5,060 bases of DNA from Clostridia bacterium (GTDB lineage Bacteria; Bacillota; Clostridia; UMGS1810), in NCBI GenBank assembly GCA_017629325.1, contig JAGBXL010000118.1, positions 1 to 5,060 on the forward strand. Reading direction: 5' to 3'. The position numbers and the translations under genes are program-made. Of the stretch, positions 1 through 4,601 are shown one piece after another; position 1 is the first letter of the stretch, and each line of letters starts with the position of its first letter. A model generated the notes under the pieces. The model searched no databases. It was not told the origin of the DNA and was given only the letters and a program-made list of their open reading frames with translations.

Positions 1-123
1 AATAGTGCATCTTTAGGAACGAAGGGCGACTCCATAAAGGCAATAGCATTTCTAATCTTACTTACTGTATGTTTTATTTTGTGGACAGATAATCCGCCCG
101 ATTTGGGCATCTTTTGGGGATAA
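1..123 (+). CDS. C-terminal end of an unidentified, possibly membrane-anchored protein (partial, 5' end outside window)
   Basis: A plus-strand frame is open from the first base to a TAA at 121-123, giving 40 residues of an otherwise unseen protein. It contains a hydrophobic run, AIAFLILLTVCFILW, at about residues 15-29 of the fragment, which could be a last transmembrane helix. A short tail ending DLGIFWG follows. The product is not recognised; a transporter-like membrane protein is only a guess. It would converge on argF, with the hairpin at 170-196 between the two stops, a sensible place for a shared terminator. Doubts: the fragment is short, and the opposite strand is also open here (ATG at 110-108 reading leftward), but that ATG has no ribosome binding site. 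The plus frame is preferred for its hydrophobic segment and for stopping just before the terminator. Confidence 0.4.
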   Translation, partial: NSASLGTKGDSIKAIAFLILLTVCFILWTDNPPDLGIFWG

Positions 124-131
124 TTATAGGC

Positions 132-166
132 AGTGAAAAGTTAAGAACGAAGAGTGAAGAGAAAAT
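132..166 (+). repeat. Degenerate 7-base tandem array (left arm of the argF downstream element)
   Basis: Five consecutive 7-mers can be read on the plus strand: AGTGAAA, AGTTAAG, AACGAAG, AGTGAAG, AGAAAAT. The array is almost purely purine and ends 3 bases before the hairpin at 170. It is matched on the other side of the hairpin by a second array read on the opposite strand (205-239), so the two arrays face inward. In the minus-strand RNA this arm is a pyrimidine-rich tail behind the hairpin and can partly pair with the other arm. The same AGTGAAG unit occurs in the argJ-argB gap. Confidence 0.6.
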
Positions 167-169
167 GAA

Positions 170-196
170 GAAATCCACCCAAAAGGAGCGGATTTC
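170..196 (-). terminator. Hairpin downstream of argF, probable intrinsic terminator, possibly bidirectional
   Basis: In the minus-strand RNA, GAAAUCCGCUC pairs with GGGUGGAUUUC around a 5-base loop (CUUUU), an 11-bp stem with two G-U pairs. It is followed by the pyrimidine-rich run UUCAUUUUCUCUUC. The two imperfect positions are G-U only on the minus strand; on the plus strand they are A-C mismatches, which leaves a 7-bp outer stem. The structure therefore fits best as the end of the arg operon transcript, 41 bases past the argF stop. The plus-strand reading is also followed by a U-rich stretch after AACC, so it could end a convergent plus-strand transcript as well. The tail is not a pure U run, so termination efficiency is uncertain. 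Confidence 0.65.
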
Positions 197-204
197 AACC
201 ATTT

Positions 205-239
205 CTTTTCTCTTTTATCTCTTATCTTTTATCTTTTTT
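205..239 (-). repeat. Degenerate 7-base tandem array directly behind argF (right arm of the element)
   Basis: Read on the minus strand from 239 downward, the units are AAAAAAG, ATAAAAG, ATAAGAG, ATAAAAG, AGAAAAG: five 7-mers in phase. The first unit overlaps the argF stop codon (238-240). Because 7 is not a multiple of 3, the TAA in the three middle units falls in each of the three frames in turn, so any read-through would stop. The array is the purine-rich upstream arm of an imperfect inverted repeat centred on the hairpin at 170-196; for example AAAUG here can pair with CAUUU beyond the hairpin. Confidence 0.6.
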
Positions 240-1221
240 AAAGCGTTGCTGCCATAACAGCTTTTATTGTATGCATTCTGTTTTCTGCTTCGTCAAACAC
301 AATTGAGGCGTCGCTTTCAAAAACTTCATCTGTAACTTCCATACAGTCAATACCAAATTTTTGGTGAATTTCTTTTCCTATAACTGTTTTTAAATCGTGG
401 AATGCAGGCAGGCAATGCATAAATTTGCAGTTATCTCCGGCATTTGCCATAAGCTTAGAGGTTACTCTGTAAGGGGTAAGCTCTTTTATTCTTTCTTCCC
501 AAACGCTATCAGGCTCACCCATAGAAACCCAAACATCTGTGTAGATAACATCTGCATTTTTGGTAGCTTCCATCGGGTCTTCAATAAATTCTAATTTGGC
601 ACCTGTTTTTGCACTAACCTCCATACACTCTTTAACAAGTGCATCTTCGGGGAAATATTTTTTTGGAGCACATGCCACAAAGTGCATACCCATTTTAGCA
701 CAGCCAACCATAAGCGAATTTCCCATATTATATCTGGCATCGCCCATATACACAAGCTTTTTGCCCTTTAAAGAACCAAAGTGTTCTTTTATGGTTAAAA
801 AGTCGGCAAGAATCTGTGTGGGGTGGAATTCATTTGTGAGACCATTCCAAACAGGCACGCCCGCGTATTTTGCAAGTTCTTCAACTATTTCCTGACCAAA
901 ACCCCTGTATTCAATACCATCATACATTCTTCCAAGAACCCTTGCGGTATCGGCAATGCTTTCTTTTTTGCCTATCTGTGAGCCGGAGGGATCAAGGTAG
1001 GTTGGGTGCATACCCAAATCGGCTGCCGCAACCTCAAAAGCACAGCGTGTACGGGTGCTTGTTTTTTCAAATATAAGAGCAATTGATTTTCCCTCGCATA
1101 GCTTATGGGGAATACCTTCTTTTTTCTTTTTCTTTAAATCCTGGGCAAGTTCAATCAGGTAGTTAATTTCTTCGGGTGTAAAATCAAGAAGCTTTAAAAA
1201 GCTTTTATTTTTTAAATTCAT
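238..1221 (-). CDS. argF: Ornithine carbamoyltransferase
   Basis: This 327-residue cytosolic enzyme makes citrulline and phosphate from ornithine and carbamoyl phosphate. Visible family motifs are the carbamoyl-phosphate loop STRTR (55-59), YRGFGQ (105-110), HPTQ (133-136), the ornithine-site Asn in NMGNS (165-169), D229 with the SMG loop (233-235), and HCLP (269-272). SMG separates it from aspartate carbamoyltransferase. The start is the ATG at 1221-1219, 2 bases after the argD stop and 7 bases from AAGGAAG; a TTG further upstream (1239) would lie inside argD. The GSQIG/KESI/DTARVLGRMYDGI stretch (80-103) is like E. coli ArgI and catabolic ArcB rather than the B. subtilis ArgF form. Position at the end of the biosynthetic operon, with no arcA or arcC visible, argues for an anabolic role. 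Confidence 0.97.
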   Translation of the reverse strand: MNLKNKSFLKLLDFTPEEINYLIELAQDLKKKKKEGIPHKLCEGKSIALIFEKTSTRTRCAFEVAAADLGMHPTYLDPSGSQIGKKESIADTARVLGRMYDGIEYRGFGQEIVEELAKYAGVPVWNGLTNEFHPTQILADFLTIKEHFGSLKGKKLVYMGDARYNMGNSLMVGCAKMGMHFVACAPKKYFPEDALVKECMEVSAKTGAKLEFIEDPMEATKNADVIYTDVWVSMGEPDSVWEERIKELTPYRVTSKLMANAGDNCKFMHCLPAFHDLKTVIGKEIHQKFGIDCMEVTDEVFESDASIVFDEAENRMHTIKAVMAATL

Positions 1222-1223
1222 AA

Positions 1224-2396
1224 TCACACTTCCTTGCAAGTTTCTTTTATGGTTTCAATAGCTTTTTTAAGAACATCCATAGGAATGTTAAGTGCGGGAA
1301 GGAGCCTTACCTTATCTTTAGCTGTAAGGCAAAGCACGCCTCTTTCAATACATTTTTTAACAATATCTATTGCAGGTTTTTTGGTTTTAATGCCTATCAT
1401 AAGTCCAAGCCCCGAAACAGATTCAACGCCCTCGGCATCTTTAAAAGAATTAAAAATAAATTCAGATTTTTCTCTAACTTCACAAAGAAGCTCATCGTTT
1501 ATTCTTTCAACAACACTGATTCCGCCTGCACAAGCAATTGGGTTTCCGCCGTAGGTTGAACCGTGGTCGCCAAATCCAAGAACATTTTGCACCTTTTCGC
1601 TAAGGATAGCAGCACCTAAGGGAAGCCCTCCGCCAATACCCTTTGCAGTTGTAATAATATCGGGCTCTATGCCAAAATTCATATAGGCATACATTTTGCC
1701 GCATCTTCCGTTACCTGTTTGCACTTCATCAACAATTAAAATAATATCGTTTTTCTTGCAGTAGCTTTCAAGCTTTTTAATAAAGCTTTCTTTAAGAGGA
1801 ATAACTCCGCCTTCGCCCTGCACACATTCAATCATAACTGCGGCAATTTTTTTGTGGGCAGCCAGTGCCTCCAACTCAAAAATATCATCGCCTGCATCAA
1901 TATGGCAAAATCCGGGAGTAAGTGGATTAAAAAGCTCATGATAATGCTCCTGACCTGTGGCGGCAAGAGTTGTGAGAGTTCTTCCGTGAAAACTGTTTCT
2001 TAAGCTTACTATTGTGTAGCAATCTTCTCCTTTTTTCTCGGCAGCATATTTTCTTGCAACCTTTATTGCACATTCATTTGCCTCTGCACCAGAATTTGAA
2101 AAGAATACCTTTTTCATTCCTGTTTTCTCGCAAAGAAGCTTAGCTAGGCTGGCACAGGGGGAAGTGTAGTAAAGGTTAGACATATGCTGAACCATTCCAA
2201 GCTGTGATTTCACTGCCTCTACCCATTTGTCATCGGCAATACCAAAGCTTGTAACACCTATTCCCGAGCCCATATCTATGTATTCTTTTCCCTCTTCGTC
2301 ATAAACAAGTGAGCCTTTTCCTTTAACAATTTCAATCGGGAAACGGTTATATGTTCCTGCTACATATTCCTTATCTATTTCTTTAATACTGTTCAT
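1224..2396 (-). CDS. argD: Acetylornithine aminotransferase (class III, PLP-dependent)
   Basis: This 390-residue enzyme transfers an amino group from glutamate to N-acetylglutamate semialdehyde, giving N-acetylornithine, using pyridoxal phosphate in the cytosol. Class III aminotransferase landmarks are in order: NSGAEAN (101-107, phosphate site), FHGRT (136-140), DEVQTG (223-228, with D223 for the pyridine nitrogen), the Schiff-base lysine K252 in TTAKGIGGGLPLGA, GSTYGGNP (279-286) and RLLPALNI (364-371). Length is normal for the family. The ATG at 2396-2394 overlaps the argB stop in an ATGA arrangement and has a perfect AGGAGG 6 bases upstream. The close relatives succinylornithine and ornithine aminotransferase share these motifs; the operon context decides for ArgD. 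Some ArgD proteins also act in lysine synthesis as DapC, which cannot be judged here. Confidence 0.96.
   Translation of the reverse strand: MNSIKEIDKEYVAGTYNRFPIEIVKGKGSLVYDEEGKEYIDMGSGIGVTSFGIADDKWVEAVKSQLGMVQHMSNLYYTSPCASLAKLLCEKTGMKKVFFSNSGAEANECAIKVARKYAAEKKGEDCYTIVSLRNSFHGRTLTTLAATGQEHYHELFNPLTPGFCHIDAGDDIFELEALAAHKKIAAVMIECVQGEGGVIPLKESFIKKLESYCKKNDIILIVDEVQTGNGRCGKMYAYMNFGIEPDIITTAKGIGGGLPLGAAILSEKVQNVLGFGDHGSTYGGNPIACAGGISVVERINDELLCEVREKSEFIFNSFKDAEGVESVSGLGLMIGIKTKKPAIDIVKKCIERGVLCLTAKDKVRLLPALNIPMDVLKKAIETIKETCKEV
1229..1235 (-). promoter_or_regulatory. argF ribosome binding site inside the end of argD
   Basis: AAGGAAG sits 7 bases before the argF ATG at 1221 and is formed by the last sense codons of argD (AAG GAA G..). 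It decides the ATG at 1221 against the upstream in-frame TTG at 1239, which has no such site. With only 2 bases between stop and start, argF translation is probably coupled to argD. Confidence 0.8.
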
Positions 2397-3262
2397 TTTG
2401 AACCTCCTGTTACCATGGTACCTGCACCCTCGTCGGTAAGAAGCTCCATAAGAATGGAGTGGGGCACGCGACCGTCCATAATAACAACATTTTTAACACC
2501 TTTTTTAATTGCATCAACACAGCATTTAACCTTTGGTATCATACCGCCGGATATGATTTTGTCTTCATAAAGCTTAGCTGCATCTTCAACTGTTATGTAG
2601 GGAATAAGAGTATCGGGGTTATCTTTATCTTTTAAAATACCCTCTATATCTGTCATCATAATGAGTCTTTCGGCACCAAGTGCACCTGCAATGTAGGCGG
2701 CTGCAGTATCACCGTTTATATTGTAGGAATTACCCTCTTTATCGCAACCAACGGTTGAAATAACGGGGATATAGCCTTTTTCAAGAAGGTCGGTAACGGG
2801 GTTTATGTGAATGTTAGTTATTTCACCAACAAACCCCAGGCGTTCATCTTTTATTTTAGCTTCAATAAGCATACCGTCCATACCTGAAATACCCATAGCT
2901 TTTCCGCCGTTCATTTCAAGCTTGTTAACAAGAGATTTATTAACCTTTCCGGCAAGTACCATCTGAACAATATCAATAGTCTCCTGGTCGGTAACCCTTA
3001 AGCCGTCAACAAACTCGGGCTTTTTGCCTAGCTTATCCATAAGCTCGCTTATTTCAGGACCGCCGCCGTGAACAAGAACAACCTTAACCCCTATAAGCCA
3101 TAAAAGAACAATATCTTCCATAACCTGTTTTTTAAGGTCCTCATTTATCATAGCGTTGCCGCCGTATTTAACAACAACAATCTTGCCTGTGTATTTTTTA
3201 ATATATGGCAGTGCTTGGGTTAAAACCTCGGCACGCTCTGCATTAGAAAATTCGTTATGCAT
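2393..3262 (-). CDS. argB: Acetylglutamate kinase, arginine-sensitive type predicted
   Basis: This 289-residue amino-acid kinase phosphorylates N-acetylglutamate with ATP, normally the controlled step of the cyclic pathway. Motifs: K32 in VVVKYGGNAM (29-38), HGGGPE (65-70), R89 in GLRVTD, NINGDTAA (181-188) and the nucleotide-site lysine K244 in SGGMIPKV (238-245). About 25 residues precede the first strand, including AEVLTQALPYI. This matches the N-terminal helix of hexameric, arginine-inhibited kinases such as that of Thermotoga and is absent from the arginine-insensitive E. coli enzyme. The C-terminal stretch HSILMELLTDEGAGTMV also fits the sensitive type. The start is the ATG at 3262-3260, with AAAGGA 11 bases upstream. 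An in-frame GTG at 3316 would add 18 residues read through the intergenic hairpin and is unlikely. Feedback inhibition is inferred, not shown. Confidence 0.96.
   Translation of the reverse strand: MHNEFSNAERAEVLTQALPYIKKYTGKIVVVKYGGNAMINEDLKKQVMEDIVLLWLIGVKVVLVHGGGPEISELMDKLGKKPEFVDGLRVTDQETIDIVQMVLAGKVNKSLVNKLEMNGGKAMGISGMDGMLIEAKIKDERLGFVGEITNIHINPVTDLLEKGYIPVISTVGCDKEGNSYNINGDTAAAYIAGALGAERLIMMTDIEGILKDKDNPDTLIPYITVEDAAKLYEDKIISGGMIPKVKCCVDAIKKGVKNVVIMDGRVPHSILMELLTDEGAGTMVTGGSK
2403..2408 (-). promoter_or_regulatory. argD ribosome binding site (AGGAGG) inside the end of argB
   Basis: A full-consensus AGGAGG lies 6 bases before the argD ATG and doubles as argB coding sequence (within ACA GGA GGT, Thr-Gly-Gly). 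Together with the ATGA stop/start overlap at 2393-2396 it points to translational coupling of argD to argB. It is the strongest Shine-Dalgarno in the window. Confidence 0.88.
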
Positions 3263-3273
3263 TTTATCTTCAT

Positions 3274-3279
3274 TCCTTT
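3274..3279 (-). promoter_or_regulatory. argB ribosome binding site (AAAGGA), long spacing
   Basis: AAAGGA is 11 bases before the ATG at 3262, longer than for the other genes in the window (6 to 8). An out-of-frame ATG directly abuts it (3273-3271) and would give only 17 codons, so it is not a likely start. The site supports the ATG at 3262 rather than the upstream GTG at 3316. Confidence 0.65.
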
Positions 3280-3289
3280 CGGATTTAAT

Positions 3290-3315
3290 TACAAAATCGC
3301 TTTGGCAATTTTGCA
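3290..3315 (-). other. RNA hairpin in the argJ-argB gap
   Basis: In the minus-strand RNA, UGCAAAAUUGC pairs with GCGAUUUUGUA around a CAAA loop: an 11-bp stem with two G-U pairs. On the plus strand those two positions are A-C mismatches, so the stem is complete only in the operon RNA. The following bases (AUUAAAUCCG) are not a U tract, so it is a poor intrinsic terminator. Because argB and beyond must be transcribed through it, a role in RNA stability, processing or partial attenuation is possible; that is inference. It directly follows the heptad array at 3317-3351 and precedes the argB ribosome binding site by 10 bases. Confidence 0.6.
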
Positions 3316-3316
3316 C

Positions 3317-3351
3317 CTTACCTATTCACTCTTCACTATTATCTATTCCCT
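3317..3351 (-). repeat. Degenerate 7-base tandem array behind argJ
   Basis: Read on the minus strand from 3351 downward, five in-phase units are AGGGAAT, AGATAAT, AGTGAAG, AGTGAAT, AGGTAAG. The array begins 7 bases after the argJ stop and ends one base before the hairpin at 3290-3315. It contains seven stop triplets (TAG, TAA or TGA) covering all three frames. The AGTGAAG unit is shared with the array at 132-166. Unlike the argF downstream element, no opposing second array follows the hairpin. Confidence 0.65.
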
Positions 3352-3358
3352 TAATAAA

Positions 3359-4573
3359 TCAGGTTCTGTAATCACCGTTTATTTTTACATAATCATAAGT
3401 AAGGTCGCAGCCCCAGGCACTAACGCTTACATCACCCTCGCCAAGTGTTACTGCAATTTCAATTTCGTTTTCCAAAAGTATTTCTTTTGCTTTTTCTTCC
3501 GAAAAATCAACCCCGGCACCGTTTTTGCAAACCTCAATTTCGCCTTTGCAGCTTTTAAATGAAACTCCAACCTTTGAAACATCTATTTTAGCACCACTGT
3601 AACCAATTGCACAAAGCACTCTTCCCCAGTTTGCATCTGCACCAAACATAGCTGCTTTTAAAAGGGAAGAACAAACAACAGATTTTGCAACTGTTTTTGC
3701 AGTTATCTCATCGTCTGCACCTTTAACAGAGCATTCTAAAAGCTTTGTAGCACCTTCGCCGTCGGCAGCAATCATTTTGCAAAGGTAAACATTTACTGTG
3801 TTTAAAGCTTTCATAAATTCGTCATAATCTTTGCCTTCGGCTGTGATTTCTTCGTTGCCTGCCATGCCATTAGCAAGAACTGTTACCATATCGTTTGTAG
3901 ATGTATCACCGTCAATACTTATCATATTAAAGGTGTTTGTAATGTCTTTAGAAAGAGCCTTCTGGAGCATATCGGGAGAAATGGCTGCATCTGTTGTTAT
4001 AAACACGAGCATTGTTGCCATATTGGGATGAATCATTCCGCTTCCCTTTGCAATACCGCCTATATGGCATATTTTGCCGCCGAGTTCAAATTCGAGAGCA
4101 ATTTCTTTAAGCTTCACATCTGTTGTCATTATGCCTTCGGCTGCATCTTTGCTGCCGTCTTTTGAAAGAAGTTTTTTAAGCATTGGTATGCCTTCTTTAA
4201 TCGGCTCAATATTAAGAGGCTGACCTATAACACCTGTTGATGCAACAACAACATCGCTTGCATCAATTCCAAGAGAGGCGGCAGTAAGAGAGCTCATCTC
4301 CTCGGCAATTTCTATTCCATTTGCATTGCAGGTGTTGGCATTTCCGCTGTTGCAAATAACAGCCTGTGCAAGCCCGTTGGCAATATGATTTTTTGTAACG
4401 GTTAAGGGTGCTCCTTTAACCAGATTTGTTGTGTAAACCGCTGCGGCACTTGCCTTTGTTTCGCTAAAAATAAGTGCTATATCTTTTTTTGTTCTGTTTT
4501 TTCTAACACCGCAGTGAACACCGCTTGCCATAAATCCTTTTGCGGCACAAACTCCGCCATCTATAATCTTCAT
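3359..4573 (-). CDS. argJ: Glutamate N-acetyltransferase / ornithine acetyltransferase
   Basis: This 404-residue protein transfers the acetyl group from N-acetylornithine to glutamate, closing the acetyl cycle and releasing ornithine. Members of the family cut themselves into alpha and beta chains at an Ala-Thr bond, and the freed Thr is the nucleophile. Here that bond is A186-T187 in KGSGMIHPNMATML (176-189). Other family landmarks are NSGNANTC (75-82), STGVIG (112-117), SIDGDTSTND (219-228), GADANWGR (311-318) and the conserved C-terminus CDLTYDYVKIN (389-399). Length is typical. The ATG at 4573-4571 has AAAGGA 8 bases upstream; an in-frame TTG at 4645 would lie inside argC and is rejected. 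Whether it also uses acetyl-CoA (bifunctional form) cannot be read from sequence; no argA is seen in the window. Confidence 0.97.
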   Translation of the reverse strand: MKIIDGGVCAAKGFMASGVHCGVRKNRTKKDIALIFSETKASAAAVYTTNLVKGAPLTVTKNHIANGLAQAVICNSGNANTCNANGIEIAEEMSSLTAASLGIDASDVVVASTGVIGQPLNIEPIKEGIPMLKKLLSKDGSKDAAEGIMTTDVKLKEIALEFELGGKICHIGGIAKGSGMIHPNMATMLVFITTDAAISPDMLQKALSKDITNTFNMISIDGDTSTNDMVTVLANGMAGNEEITAEGKDYDEFMKALNTVNVYLCKMIAADGEGATKLLECSVKGADDEITAKTVAKSVVCSSLLKAAMFGADANWGRVLCAIGYSGAKIDVSKVGVSFKSCKGEIEVCKNGAGVDFSEEKAKEILLENEIEIAVTLGEGDVSVSAWGCDLTYDYVKINGDYRT

Positions 4574-4581
4574 AAGTATTA

Positions 4582-4587
4582 TCCTTT
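4582..4587 (-). promoter_or_regulatory. argJ ribosome binding site (AAAGGA)
   Basis: AAAGGA lies 8 bases before the ATG at 4573, in the 28-base argC-argJ gap. It fixes the argJ start at MKIIDGG and excludes the longer TTG-initiated reading that would overlap argC. The gap holds no hairpin or heptad array. Confidence 0.8.
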
Positions 4588-4601
4588 CGTATGTAACTGT
4601 A

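Noticed and set aside
1..110. Minus-strand open frame starting at the ATG 110-108 (MPKSGG...) as a gene downstream of argF
   Set aside because: No ribosome binding site precedes the ATG, it lies beyond the probable argF terminator, and its polar composition is what the antisense of a hydrophobic segment would give. It cannot be excluded without the flanking sequence.
96..115. GCCC/GGGC mini-hairpin followed by ATCTTTT on the plus strand as a terminator
   Set aside because: The stem is only 4 bp, the U run is short, and it lies inside the plus-strand frame before its stop. The hairpin at 170-196 is a far better candidate.
132..239. CRISPR array or insertion-sequence end
   Set aside because: Units are 7 bases with no spacers, and no transposase or target-site duplication is visible. 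The structure fits a tandem/inverted repeat or terminator element instead.
397..1076. Plus-strand open frames opposite argF
   Set aside because: They are antisense shadows of a clearly conserved coding sequence, with no recognisable product of their own.
3290..3315. Intrinsic terminator ending the transcript after argJ
   Set aside because: No U tract follows the stem, and argB, argD and argF downstream have no clear promoter of their own in the gap.
3263..3316. Longer argB starting at the GTG at 3316
   Set aside because: The extra 18 residues would be encoded by the intergenic hairpin, are unlike the family N-terminus, and lack a ribosome binding site; the ATG at 3262 has AAAGGA upstream.
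3156..3562. Plus-strand open frames across the argB start, the gap and the argJ end
   Set aside because: They run antisense to two conserved genes, and the hydrophobic look of the predicted peptides comes from the pyrimidine-rich complement of the heptad array and coding DNA.
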